Below are positions 55,170-64,000 of a DNA stretch of 64,000 nt, piece by piece. Within the stretch, counting starts at the first letter, position 1, and each line of letters opens with the position of its first letter. Position numbers and translations under genes: made by a program. Origin of the DNA: Priestia taiwanensis (GTDB taxonomy: Bacteria > Bacillota > Bacilli > Bacillales > Bacillaceae_G); contig NZ_BMFK01000002.1 of NCBI RefSeq assembly GCF_014638355.1, forward strand, positions 434,001-498,000, in the 5' to 3' direction. Under the pieces are notes generated by a model. That model had not been told where the DNA came from. It worked only from the letters and a program-made list of their open reading frames with translations, and did not search any database.

Positions 55170-56269
55170 CGTGCTTTCCCTCCTTTAATCTTATGGAAAA
55201 TAGCACCGTACACCCATAAGAACATAGGGACAATAGCAAACAAGTAAAAGTACACTTGACCTGTCAGCTTTTCTAATAGCATCTTCACTTCAAGTGTCAT
55301 TGGAACTGTTAAAAAAACACCAAAGATAATCACTAATAAAGCTACAAGTGCTTTTCGATAAGAAATAAATGTAAATATGTTCGAAATAGATGATGCAGCT
55401 ACATATAACGCTGGAATATAATTCGTTGAGAACTGGAATAAATACAGCGATAAAAAGATAATTTCTAGACGCTCTAAGAACGCAAACTGAATACCTTTTA
55501 ATAAACTTAATGTTGGCCACACGTTAATCTTTAAGTTGTCTGGTGTCATATACAAGAAGCAAACAATTGTAACAAATAATAAGAAGAATCCAGAGATAGC
55601 ATTTGCGATAAAAATACTAGATGCTGCTTTCTTTTTATCTTCTAAATACGGATACAGGAAATATGCAATTTCAAGTCCTGAGAATGCGGTAGCCATTTCA
55701 ACTGTCGCATTAAGGACAGGTCCCCATCCATCTTGCAATACAGGTAAGAAATAGAGGATATTACAATTGTTCTTCAACGCGAATACGAGTAGAAATGGAA
55801 GTCCTAAAATAAAAAAGAAAACAAACTCTGCATAGCGTCCAATTGCCTGTATTCCTTTTCTAGCTAATATATAAACAGGCACCATTAATAAAAAGACAAA
55901 ATGGTAAGACGGCGTATAGGATAAGGCCCATACGTTAATCATACTCGCAGCATTTAGGAGACTAAAAAAAGCCATGTATGCATATAACAGCGCAAAAGCT
56001 AACAGCGCAAGTTTACCAAGCCATCTCCCGAAGAACATCTGCAAAATTTGACCGAATGTTTTCCCTTCATATAATGCCATCACATAAATAATTGCATATC
56101 CAATAATACAGCTGTACATCCAACCAAAGATAAGCGAAATCCAACCATCCGAACCGGCAACAGCAGCTAGCTGTTGTGGTAAATAAAGAATCCCCGTCGC
56201 CATCTGTGTACCATGGATTAACAAAATAAACTGTGTCCTCGTTAACGCTAACTTATTTCCTTTATTCAT
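55166..56269 (-). CDS. GerB-type germinant-receptor permease
   Basis: A 367-residue protein with ten membrane helices of the spore-germination amino-acid permease family (LTRTQFILLIHGTQMATGIL start). It forms the membrane pore/ligand-binding partner of the GerA-type protein. ATG 56269 is chosen because GGTG is six bases upstream, eight bases overlapping the GerA end. Confidence 0.9.
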   Translation of the reverse strand: MNKGNKLALTRTQFILLIHGTQMATGILYLPQQLAAVAGSDGWISLIFGWMYSCIIGYAIIYVMALYEGKTFGQILQMFFGRWLGKLALLAFALLYAYMAFFSLLNAASMINVWALSYTPSYHFVFLLMVPVYILARKGIQAIGRYAEFVFFFILGLPFLLVFALKNNCNILYFLPVLQDGWGPVLNATVEMATAFSGLEIAYFLYPYLEDKKKAASSIFIANAISGFFLLFVTIVCFLYMTPDNLKINVWPTLSLLKGIQFAFLERLEIIFLSLYLFQFSTNYIPALYVAASSISNIFTFISYRKALVALLVIIFGVFLTVPMTLEVKMLLEKLTGQVYFYLFAIVPMFLWVYGAIFHKIKGGKAR

Positions 56270-57815
56270 TTGCATCACCGTTAGATTCACTTTGTTTCTG
56301 TTCTTGCATTGTATTTGCTGCTTCTGGTCGCTTTGTTAACATACTTTCTGGCAAACGAACGAATGTATCTTTTAAATCACGCCAACGCAGGGGAGCAATT
56401 GGAACCCCATAAGGCGTTCCAAATGATTCAAGCGTAATAAGGTGAGCAACTAAAACCATCATACCAATCACAATACCAATCATTCCGTAAAAATACGCAA
56501 TAACCATCATTGGAAAACGAATAAGTCGAATTGAAGATGATAAATCAATATTAGGTACAATAAAAGAAGCAATAGCTGTAATCGAAACAACGATTACCAT
56601 GATATTACTTACCATTCCAGCTTGTACGGCTGCTTGACCAATAACAATACCTCCAACAATACCAATCGTTTGTCCAATTGGAGGTGGCAGTCGTATCCCT
56701 GCCTCCCTCAGCATTTCTAACGTTATCTCCATAAAGATTGCTTCTAAAAATGGGGAAAATGGAACTCTTGCCCGCGACTCCGCAATCGATAAATAAAGAG
56801 AAAGTGGAACTACTTCAAAGTGAAATGAGATAATTGCAATATAAATGGCTGGTAACAAAATTGCCATCGCAAAGCCAACATAACGAAGCATACGAGTAAA
56901 CGAGGCAACAAGCCAACTCGTATTATAATCATCAGGGGTTTGAAAGAATCCAGTTAGGTTAATTGGTACAATCATCGCCGAAGGTGAACGATCGACCATC
57001 ACAACAACTTTCCCCTGAAGAATGTGAGCTGCTGTAGCATCTGGTCTCTCTGTCGTATAGGACTGTGGAAACGGTGACCACGTATTATCTTCCGTATAAC
57101 GAGATAATGTTCCAATATTAGAAATAGTATCTACTTTAATTTTGTTAATACGGTTCTCCACCGCTTGTACAACCTCTGGATTCGCGACGTCACCTAAATA
57201 CATCATATATACTTCTGTTTCTGCACGTTCACCGATTGTAAGCCTTTTAATTTTCAACTCGGTTGTTGGAACATACCGACGAATTAATCCGATATTTTTC
57301 GATACGTTCTCTACGAAGCCATCATGTGATCCTTTAATCGTCGTCTCTGTCTTCGATTCTTCAACAGAACGCTCCGCCCATCCTTTCGTATTAATAACGA
57401 GCGCTTCGTTATACCCATCAATAAATAGTACACTTTGTCCTTGAAGCAAGCCTTTTTCTACCTCATCCCATGTCTTCACTTTACTCATATAACACGCAAT
57501 TGTATGAGGTTCTACTACTTGCCAATCTTCATGTACGTCATGTAATAACGGATGAATGACGTTATCTTTTAACGCGACTCCGTCTGTTAATCCTTCGAAA
57601 TAATACAGTAACATGTTTGTCCCAGTTCGTAGCGTTAGCGGATGCTTAATCAAATCCGTCGCTTCATCAAAAATGTCTGTTATCCCTTTTTCGTGCTCAC
57701 GCAATGAAGAAGAAGCGATATCTCCTAATTCTTCTTTCTTCATCTCCTCATACGATTTCTTTGCTTTTTTGTTTTCTTTCGGTTTCTTCTTTAAAAAAAT
57801 AGAAAATATACTCAT
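56262..57815 (-). CDS. GerA-type germinant-receptor subunit
   Basis: A 517-residue GerA family protein. A hydrophilic N-terminal half (about 1-290; LRTGTNMLLYYFEGLTDG, LFIDGYNEALVI, TEVYMMYLGDVANPEVVQ) is followed by the conserved PFPQ(S)...TERPDATAAHILQGKVVVMVDRSP block and five to six membrane helices with the RARVPFSPFLEAIFMEITLE segment. It is the first gene of a tricistronic ger operon (A-B-C). A sigma-G-like CATACATT lies at 57836-57843. The germinant cannot be read from sequence. Confidence 0.92.
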   Translation of the reverse strand: MSIFSIFLKKKPKENKKAKKSYEEMKKEELGDIASSSLREHEKGITDIFDEATDLIKHPLTLRTGTNMLLYYFEGLTDGVALKDNVIHPLLHDVHEDWQVVEPHTIACYMSKVKTWDEVEKGLLQGQSVLFIDGYNEALVINTKGWAERSVEESKTETTIKGSHDGFVENVSKNIGLIRRYVPTTELKIKRLTIGERAETEVYMMYLGDVANPEVVQAVENRINKIKVDTISNIGTLSRYTEDNTWSPFPQSYTTERPDATAAHILQGKVVVMVDRSPSAMIVPINLTGFFQTPDDYNTSWLVASFTRMLRYVGFAMAILLPAIYIAIISFHFEVVPLSLYLSIAESRARVPFSPFLEAIFMEITLEMLREAGIRLPPPIGQTIGIVGGIVIGQAAVQAGMVSNIMVIVVSITAIASFIVPNIDLSSSIRLIRFPMMVIAYFYGMIGIVIGMMVLVAHLITLESFGTPYGVPIAPLRWRDLKDTFVRLPESMLTKRPEAANTMQEQKQSESNGDANE

Positions 57816-57892
57816 CGTTTTTCACCTATTTTGTAAATGTATGCCTTTAGTGTGAACAAAACTGGAAAGAACATACGGTGAATTTTTGCGCA

Positions 57893-57926
57893 TAAAAAAA
57901 GCAACTTGTATCTATGCAAGTTGCTT
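57893..57926 (-). terminator. Intrinsic terminator after the yttB-like MFS gene
   Basis: On the minus strand AAGCAACTTG pairs with CAAGTTGCTT around an eight-base loop and is followed by seven T. Confidence 0.9.
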
Positions 57927-57932
57927 CAATCG

Positions 57933-59138
57933 TTATGAACCTTTTTGAATGAACACTTCTTCTTCCTTCACCGTGTCTACTTGTAACACACGATCATACA
58001 AGGATGCCATCACTAACGCAAACGTTAAAACAGCGAACAAGAAGATAAATAACATAGTAATATTACTATTATCTACAATTGCACCACCAACTAGCGGACC
58101 AAACATTCTTCCACCTGTCGCAGCACTATTTACAATACCTTGGTAGAAACCAACACGTCCTTCTGGCGCTAAATTGTTCGCAATCGTCGGCACAGCTGGC
58201 CATACAAACATTTCACCAATTGTTAAAATAACCATTGCAACAACAAACATCGTAAATTGCTCTGCAATACTTACAACCCCAAACGATACCATTAGAATGA
58301 GAATACCAACGATAATTTGTTGCTTAAGCGAACGTGTAAAGCGAGAAACAATCATTGATACAAGTGGCTGTGCAAGGACGATTAATGCTCCGTTAATTGT
58401 CCATAACAAACTATATTGCTTTAAATCAATATCTAATGCTTGGATATGTGTTGCAAGTGCGCCTTGCCACTGAACATAAGAGAACCAACATAATGCATAT
58501 GCAATACACACCACTAATAAAGCTTTCATCGGTCCTGTTAATGTAAAACCATTAGAAATTGACTTTACATCCGCTATGTCAGACTTCTTCTTCGTTTGAA
58601 TACTTCCAAATCCGAACAATGCAATGAAGAAGAAGACCGTATATAATACCGCGTTTGCGATAAAGATATAATGGAATGAAAATGACGCAACAAAACCACC
58701 TGCGGCTGAACCAATCGCAACCCCAACGTTTTGTGCAACGTAAAGCGCATTAAATGCTTTTCTACCACCTTCTGGCCAAGCATCACCTACCATCGCAAAC
58801 ATAGCTGGAAATACTATCCCGCTACCGAAACCAATTAACGTTAAGAACACAACATAAAATGGCCATTCATGATAAAAGACCATTCCACTAATGGAAAGAA
58901 GCGTAATAACAATACCTGTTAAAATAGACTTATATCCACCGATACGATCAAATAGCCAACCACCTAGCATATTACCAATTACCCCTGCAATTGAGTTAAA
59001 CATAAGCGCCATCCCCGCGACGGATAACGACTTCTCAAGATGACCATGTATATAAATTGTATTAAAAGGCCATAAAAAAGACGCCCCAGTCATGTTAATA
59101 ATCATTCCGATAATTAATAACCAAATACGCTTTGGCAT
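57933..59138 (-). CDS. MFS transporter (YttB-like)
   Basis: A 401-residue, twelve-helix MFS protein with the motif A GGWLFDRIGGYKS and helix-rich Gly segments. Position near leuS agrees with yttB in B. subtilis. Substrate unknown; many relatives export drugs or sugars. It is a single-gene unit with its own terminator. The 173-base gap to trpA contains a weak CodY-like element (59238-59252) with three mismatches. Confidence 0.85.
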   Translation of the reverse strand: MPKRIWLLIIGMIINMTGASFLWPFNTIYIHGHLEKSLSVAGMALMFNSIAGVIGNMLGGWLFDRIGGYKSILTGIVITLLSISGMVFYHEWPFYVVFLTLIGFGSGIVFPAMFAMVGDAWPEGGRKAFNALYVAQNVGVAIGSAAGGFVASFSFHYIFIANAVLYTVFFFIALFGFGSIQTKKKSDIADVKSISNGFTLTGPMKALLVVCIAYALCWFSYVQWQGALATHIQALDIDLKQYSLLWTINGALIVLAQPLVSMIVSRFTRSLKQQIIVGILILMVSFGVVSIAEQFTMFVVAMVILTIGEMFVWPAVPTIANNLAPEGRVGFYQGIVNSAATGGRMFGPLVGGAIVDNSNITMLFIFLFAVLTFALVMASLYDRVLQVDTVKEEEVFIQKGS

Positions 59139-59262
59139 GCTTCTCCCCCCGTTCCTTTTCCGTTTTTCTATTCATCCTTTTGATTCTAGTCCTTTTTCCT
59201 ATCGTTCGCAATATGTAAATAACACGACCAAAAAAGAGTGTTTTTTCTGATAATTAAACATG

Positions 59263-59292
59263 AAAAAACAACCATTCGAGATGAATAGTTGT
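59263..59292 (-). terminator. Intrinsic terminator after trpA
   Basis: On the minus strand ACAACTATTC pairs with GAATGGTTGT (one mismatch) over a five-base loop, followed by TTTTTTCATG. It ends the trp operon. Confidence 0.8.
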
Positions 59293-59312
59293 CTAAACGT
59301 TCATTTTTTTGA

Positions 59313-60092
59313 TTAGTTTTTTACCACACGCGTTGCTTGCATTAATTCTTTCAGTGTATCTACCTCGCCTTTCCTAAATAGCTCAATAACTTTGCTTCCA
59401 ACAACAACACCGTCACAATGTGGCAATAGGTGTTTCACATGTACTGGGGAAGAAATACCGAACCCTGCCAGTACTGGTAATGAGCTCATCTCCCTTAGTC
59501 GTGCTAAGAAAGCTGTTAATTCTTCTGGAAACTCTGCACGTTCTCCTGTTATCCCCCGTACGGTTACCGCATAAACAAAGCCGCTTCCTTCTTCTATTAT
59601 TCTTTCTAACCTATCTTCTGTACTCGTTAACGTCACTAATGGAATCAATGCCATCTCACGTAAGTACGGTAACACAAGTTCTTGCTCTTCATATGGAAGG
59701 TCTGGAATAATGAAGCCATCGATTCCCACTTCTTCGCATCTCTCCATAAATCGCTCAATCCCGTATGCAAGAATCGGATTCACATATGTCATTAAAACAA
59801 TTGGTGTATCGACTGTTGGACGAACTTCCTTGATAACACCTAAAATATCATCTATATGAACTCCTTGTTCCATTGCTCGCAATCCTGCTCGTTGAATTGT
59901 TGGTCCATCTGCAACAGGATCAGAAAACGGAATGCCTACTTCGATTGCTGTTGCCCCGTTCTCATGAAGAAAATGGAGATATTCTGTAAATGTATCGAGC
60001 CCGCCATCTCCTCCCATAATGTACGGAACAAATGCTTTATCTCCATTCTTTTCTACTACTTGAAACGCACGCTGTAATCGATTAATCCCCAT
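59313..60092 (-). CDS. trpA: Tryptophan synthase alpha chain
   Basis: A 259-residue TIM-barrel enzyme that cleaves indole-3-glycerol phosphate. The catalytic Glu is in [19 protein letters not shown] and the catalytic Asp in [13 protein letters not shown]. Its start overlaps the trpB end by 11 bases, so it is coupled to its partner. Last gene of the operon. Confidence 0.96.
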   Translation of the reverse strand: MGINRLQRAFQVVEKNGDKAFVPYIMGGDGGLDTFTEYLHFLHENGATAIEVGIPFSDPVADGPTIQRAGLRAMEQGVHIDDILGVIKEVRPTVDTPIVLMTYVNPILAYGIERFMERCEEVGIDGFIIPDLPYEEQELVLPYLREMALIPLVTLTSTEDRLERIIEEGSGFVYAVTVRGITGERAEFPEELTAFLARLREMSSLPVLAGFGISSPVHVKHLLPHCDGVVVGSKVIELFRKGEVDTLKELMQATRVVKN

Positions 60093-61290
60093 CTTTCACA
60101 CCCCCTAAGTACGCTCTTACACTCTCTACGTCTTTATCCCCTCGACCAGATAAACAAACGACAATCGTTTCTTCTTTGCTCATTCCCTTTGCTAGTTTTA
60201 ATGCATACGCAACCGCATGAGAACTTTCCAGTGCAGGAATAATTCCTTCTCGCCTTGCTAATAACTGAAATGCTTCTAATGCTTCTTCATCCGTAACAGA
60301 CTCATATTGTACCCGATTCAAATCTTTCAACAAGCTATGTTCTGGACCGACGCCCGGATAATCAAGACCTGCGGAAATCGAATGTGCTTCTTGAATTTGT
60401 CCCTCTTCATTTTGCAACACATACATCATCGAACCGTGCAATACGCCAACACGCCCTTTCGTCAATGTTGCTGCATGCTTCTGTGTATGAAGACCCGCTC
60501 CTGCTGCCTCTACCCCATATAACTGTACTTCTTCATCTTCGATAAATGGATAGAACATTCCCATCGCATTACTTCCACCACCGATACACGCAACAATCGC
60601 TTCTGGTAACTTCCCTGTTAATCGTGTATATTGTTCCTTCGTTTCTTTTCCAATAACACTTTGAAAGTCCCGAACCATTTGTGGAAAAGGATGTGGTCCA
60701 AGTACAGACCCCATAATGTAGTGCGTATCTTCCACGTTCGTTACCCAATAACGAAGTGCCTCATTCACTGCATCCTTCAACGTTCGGCTTCCTGCTGTCA
60801 CACTCACTACCCTCGCTCCGAGTAATTCCATTCGAAATACGTTCAATTGTTGACGCTTCACATCATCTTCTCCCATGAAAATAACACACTCAAGCCCTAG
60901 TAGAGCGCAAACCGTCGCCGTAGCTACCCCATGCTGTCCTGCTCCAGTTTCTGCAACAACTTTTTTCTTACCCATTCGAACAGCTAATAACGCTTGCCCG
61001 ATCGTATTATTGATTTTATGAGCACCAGTATGATTCAAATCTTCTCGCTTTAAGTAAATAGTTGCACCACCTGCTATCTCCGTTAAATTCTTCGCATAAT
61101 AAAGTGGTGTTTCCCTTCCCACATACTCTTTCAAATAAGAATGAAACTGACTCATAAATACTTCGTCTTCTTTTGCTTCTTCATATGCTCTCTCTAATTC
61201 TAGTACAGACGTCATTAACGTTTCTGGAATGTACCTTCCTCCGTATTTCCCAAAATGTCCTCGCTTATCTGGATAACAATACGTGGTCAT
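60082..61290 (-). CDS. trpB: Tryptophan synthase beta chain
   Basis: A 402-residue PLP enzyme that joins indole and serine to make tryptophan. The PLP Lys is in [14 protein letters not shown]; the phosphate-binding loop is [12 protein letters not shown]; the start [16 protein letters not shown] is typical. It overlaps trpF by four bases and trpA by eleven. Confidence 0.96.
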   Translation of the reverse strand: MTTYCYPDKRGHFGKYGGRYIPETLMTSVLELERAYEEAKEDEVFMSQFHSYLKEYVGRETPLYYAKNLTEIAGGATIYLKREDLNHTGAHKINNTIGQALLAVRMGKKKVVAETGAGQHGVATATVCALLGLECVIFMGEDDVKRQQLNVFRMELLGARVVSVTAGSRTLKDAVNEALRYWVTNVEDTHYIMGSVLGPHPFPQMVRDFQSVIGKETKEQYTRLTGKLPEAIVACIGGGSNAMGMFYPFIEDEEVQLYGVEAAGAGLHTQKHAATLTKGRVGVLHGSMMYVLQNEEGQIQEAHSISAGLDYPGVGPEHSLLKDLNRVQYESVTDEEALEAFQLLARREGIIPALESSHAVAYALKLAKGMSKEETIVVCLSGRGDKDVESVRAYLGGVKDGD

Positions 61291-61895
61291 CTTATTTCCC
61301 CCTTTGCTTTCACGATAAATTGTTTTATTTTCTCACTATCTTTTTTCCCATTTGTTTCAACACCACTACTCACATCAACGACAGCTGGATGAACTTCTTG
61401 AATTGCTCTCTGCACGTTATCAACATGAAGACCACCTGCTAAAATAATTTGGTTATGCAGCATATTTCCTTTTAGTACATCCCAATCAAAACTTGTTCCA
61501 TTTCCTCCGTAATACTGCTCAATCGAACTATCAAATAAATGATAAGCAACGTTATACTTGAAAGCTTGCTGTACATCTTCTTCTGTATTCGCCCGGAATG
61601 CTTTTATGACTGGCACACGAAAAGACTGACAATACGCTTCCGTTTCTTCTCCGTGAAACTGTACCATCGTTAGACCACACGTTCCCACAATCTCTTGCAC
61701 AACATCACGTTCTTCATTTACGAATACACCAACTTTTTCAATGGTAGCTGGTAACGATTCAATGATTTCCTTTGCTTGTTCAGGCGTTACACGACGCTTA
61801 CTTTTCGCAAAGACAAATCCAATCATATCGGCACCGTATTCATACACTGCCTGAGCTGTTGGTATATCGCTTATCCCACACACTTTCACCTTCAT
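61287..61895 (-). CDS. trpF: Phosphoribosylanthranilate isomerase
   Basis: A 202-residue TIM-barrel isomerase. The catalytic Cys is in KVCGIS near the start and the Asp is in [32 protein letters not shown] closes the phosphate site. Overlaps trpC and trpB by four bases each. Confidence 0.95.
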   Translation of the reverse strand: MKVKVCGISDIPTAQAVYEYGADMIGFVFAKSKRRVTPEQAKEIIESLPATIEKVGVFVNEERDVVQEIVGTCGLTMVQFHGEETEAYCQSFRVPVIKAFRANTEEDVQQAFKYNVAYHLFDSSIEQYYGGNGTSFDWDVLKGNMLHNQIILAGGLHVDNVQRAIQEVHPAVVDVSSGVETNGKKDSEKIKQFIVKAKGEIR

Positions 61896-62626
61896 CGCTG
61901 CACCTGTAATTCGTTGAACATCTCTTCTACATTTTCTGCTCGCATAAACGTCTCACCAATTAGCATCCCGTCTACACGAGCTTTGTGTAAGCGGAGGACA
62001 TCTTCTTTCGTTCTAATCCCACTTTCACTAATTACAAATACTCCGTGTGCTTTCGCTTTTTCTGCTAATCGTTCTGTTGTTTCAAGACTTACTTCAAATG
62101 TTTTCAAATTACGATTGTTAATGCCAATTAAATCCGGACGAATTGACAAGGCTATATCTAATTCTTCCTCATCATGAACTTCTACTAACACTTCAAGCCC
62201 TAATGATACGGCGCATTTGTATAGTTGCTGTAATCGCTCTTTTGTTAATGCGGCAACGATTAAAAGAATAATGTCTGCTCCAACGCTTTTCGCTTTGTAA
62301 ATCTGTATTTCATCTACTATAAACTCCTTACATAAAATCGGAACATCAACACATTCTCGAACTTGACGTAAATCTTCATATGAACCTTTAAAAAATACTT
62401 CATCCGTTAGAACAGAAATGGCACTTGCACCGTATGCCTCGTATTGCTTTGCTTGTTCAATAATATTAATACCTATATTAATATCTCCTTTGGACGGAGA
62501 AGCACGCTTAATTTCAGAAATAATCGCTAACGATGAATGATTACGTATTTTCTCTAAAAAAGAATGTTTCTGTCTCTTCATTTCTTCTATTTCTCGTTGT
62601 TTCTGTGTCAAAATTTTCGTTAACAT
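61892..62626 (-). CDS. trpC: Indole-3-glycerol-phosphate synthase
   Basis: A 244-residue TIM-barrel enzyme. SEIKRASPSKGDI holds the catalytic Lys and phosphate loop; ILCKEFIVDEIQI and INNRNLKTFEV are also conserved. It begins immediately after the trpGD stop codon. It is slightly shorter than the usual 250-260 residues at the N-terminus. Confidence 0.94.
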   Translation of the reverse strand: MLTKILTQKQREIEEMKRQKHSFLEKIRNHSSLAIISEIKRASPSKGDINIGINIIEQAKQYEAYGASAISVLTDEVFFKGSYEDLRQVRECVDVPILCKEFIVDEIQIYKAKSVGADIILLIVAALTKERLQQLYKCAVSLGLEVLVEVHDEEELDIALSIRPDLIGINNRNLKTFEVSLETTERLAEKAKAHGVFVISESGIRTKEDVLRLHKARVDGMLIGETFMRAENVEEMFNELQVQR

Positions 62627-64000
62627 TCAGTTCACCTCTTCCATAATTTTGTTACTTTGAACGATTAATTCTTGTAATTTGACTAACGCTTTTCCAGAGT
62701 CAATGCTATCCCTCGCTAGTTCTACTCCTTCTTGAAAGCTATTTGCTAAACCACTAACAAAGAATCCAATCCCCGCATTCAATAGAATAGTATCGCGATA
62801 CGCTCCTTCTTCTCCGTTCAAAACACGCATCGTAATAGCTGCATTTTCCTTCGGGCTTCCGCCACGAATATGCTTGTTATCTAGTTGCTTTAAACCGACT
62901 TCGTGTGGATGTAATGTGATTGTACGTACCGTTCCTTCCTCTAGAATTGCTAAATGGTTCTCGCCTTGTAACGACGCTTCATCTACATACCCACTTCCGT
63001 TCACCACAACAGCCCTCTTTCTCCCTAACTTGTGCAAAATGCGTGCAATTGGCTCCATCATATCTCGTTTATAAATACCTAGCATTTGATTCTCAAGTGA
63101 AACAGGATTTGTTAATGGACCTATTAAATTAAAAATCGTTGGAATATTTAACTCCCTCCGTACTTTCATAATGCGATTTAAATTCGGATGTACATGCGGT
63201 GCAAATAAGAATGCAATACCAACTTCTTTTAATAATTGCTCTATATGTTCCGGTGAACATGTTAAATTAACCCCTAAATGCTCTAACACATCTGCACTTC
63301 CGCTCTTACTTGAAACAGAACGGTTGCCATGCTTCGCCACTTTTACTCCACCACCAGCTAATACGAACGCGGATGTTGTACTAATGTTGAAACTCCCTGA
63401 CTTATCACCGCCAGTACCACAATTATCAAGCACACCTTCCACAGATTTTGGGAAATGAACAGCTTTCTCTCGCAACACTCGTACTAAGCCTAATACTTCC
63501 TCTAACGTCTCCCCTTTTAATTTCAGCCCAATTAAGAATGCTGCAATCTCACTTTCTGTTGTTTCTTCTGCAAATAATTTCTTCGAGGCTTCGTACGCCT
63601 CTTGTTCGGTTAAATCTTCTTTCTCCATAATTTTACGAAGGTACGTGTTCATCGTTTTCGTACTCGTTGCTTCGACAAGGAATTGTCCAATTAAGTCATC
63701 CCCTTCTTCCGTCGCAATTGACTCTGGGTGAAACTGCAAGCCATATACAAGATACTCTTTATGTTTAACTGCCATGATTTCCTCATCATCCGTTGCTGTC
63801 GCATACACATCTAAGCAAGATGGTACCGTCTCTTTCCGAAGAACTAACGAGTGATATCGCATCACACGAAGGTGTTGTTTCTGATGCTGAAATATACCTG
63901 TTTGATTATGGGTTAGAAGCGATGTCTTTCCGTGTTTAATTTGTTTTGCATGTATAATATCCGCTCCGAACGCATAACCAATTGCTTGGTGCCCAAGGCA
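62627..64000 (-). CDS. TrpG-TrpD fusion: anthranilate synthase glutaminase + anthranilate phosphoribosyltransferase (5' end outside window)
   Basis: A continuous frame of 457 codons enters at base 64000. Residues 1-116 are the C-terminal part of a TrpG/PabA glutaminase, with the catalytic Cys in [12 protein letters not shown] at the edge, HSLV with the catalytic His region and [10 protein letters not shown] with the Glu. Residue 117 (Met, codon at 63650-63652) begins a TrpD of 341 residues, its normal length, with [17 protein letters not shown] and [12 protein letters not shown]. There is no stop between them and no ribosome site before the internal ATG. The two are separate in most Bacillus. 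An ATGA in the +1 frame at the junction hints that a one-base change fused them. A sequencing error must be excluded. Confidence 0.85.
   Translation of the reverse strand, partial: CLGHQAIGYAFGADIIHAKQIKHGKTSLLTHNQTGIFQHQKQHLRVMRYHSLVLRKETVPSCLDVYATATDDEEIMAVKHKEYLVYGLQFHPESIATEEGDDLIGQFLVEATSTKTMNTYLRKIMEKEDLTEQEAYEASKKLFAEETTESEIAAFLIGLKLKGETLEEVLGLVRVLREKAVHFPKSVEGVLDNCGTGGDKSGSFNISTTSAFVLAGGGVKVAKHGNRSVSSKSGSADVLEHLGVNLTCSPEHIEQLLKEVGIAFLFAPHVHPNLNRIMKVRRELNIPTIFNLIGPLTNPVSLENQMLGIYKRDMMEPIARILHKLGRKRAVVVNGSGYVDEASLQGENHLAILEEGTVRTITLHPHEVGLKQLDNKHIRGGSPKENAAITMRVLNGEEGAYRDTILLNAGIGFFVSGLANSFQEGVELARDSIDSGKALVKLQELIVQSNKIMEEVN

Noticed and set aside
59238..59252. CodY-like element before the yttB-like MFS gene
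   Set aside because: Three mismatches to the consensus and no clear promoter beside it.

Overview
The window looks like chromosome from a low-GC, endospore-forming Firmicute of the Bacillus cereus group or a close relative. Evidence is the gene order shared with the Bacillus subtilis yt* region (ytpP-ytpQ-ytpR, sftA, murC, ytxG/ytxJ, trmB-ytzH-ytmP, ytgP, ytzE), spore genes (a gerA-type operon, cse60), bacillithiol-era redox proteins, a CalY/TasA-SipW cluster with a DUF4047 partner as in B. cereus, and sortase substrates. No tRNA, rRNA, CRISPR, phage or insertion sequence was seen.

Layout. 1-882: start of hom under a promoter with a CodY-like box. 1.1-3.3 kb: wall-anchored 5'-nucleotidase ending in LPNTA. 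3.4-4.2 kb: ytxJ and ytxG. 4.4-9.3 kb: M29 aminopeptidase and a compact lia envelope-stress operon (liaI-liaH-liaF-liaS-liaR, no liaG). 9.3-14.6 kb: murC, a nicotinate phosphoribosyltransferase and the DNA translocase sftA. 14.8-18.7 kb: biofilm-fibre island with calY, a DUF4047 protein, sipW, tasA and an LPATG protein that itself carries a TasA-like segment. 18.75-26.7 kb: ytpR/Q/P, a PTS IIC-like protein, a DUF84 phosphatase, M42 aminopeptidase, ytzB, ytnP, trmB, ytzH, ytmP. 27-36 kb: pullulanase, a NERD-like protein, MFS exporter, pepV, a DeoR-type regulator, pseudouridine synthase, flippase. 36-37.3 kb: a protein built of fourteen 24-residue repeats. 37.4-43.4 kb: flavoprotein, cse60 and small neighbours, a lysophospholipase-like hydrolase, a penicillin-acylase-family enzyme, rhodanese. 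43.4-48 kb: MFS/TetR pair with two matching operators, ABC exporter, thiamine-binding protein. 48.3-51.2 kb: glycosyltransferase, an acidic protein with a Cys-rich tail, a VOC protein. 51.3-59.1 kb: leuS with T-box leader, tricistronic ger operon, MFS. 59.3-64 kb: trp genes with trpG fused in frame to trpD.

The most interesting part is the fibre island. It interrupts the ancestral ytpR-sftA neighbourhood, contains two paralogous fibre subunits, their dedicated signal peptidase, a coiled-coil accessory protein and a sortase-anchored TasA-like protein that could tie the fibre to peptidoglycan. Both of its promoters have the same architecture: TTTACT-17-TATAAT with a GTTCTCT (SinR-type) box against the -10 and a CodY-like box directly upstream of the -35. 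Hairpins between the genes would set subunit ratios. Second-rank items are the TrpG-TrpD fusion, the 14-repeat protein, the acidic Cys-tailed protein, and the LPNTA nucleotidase.
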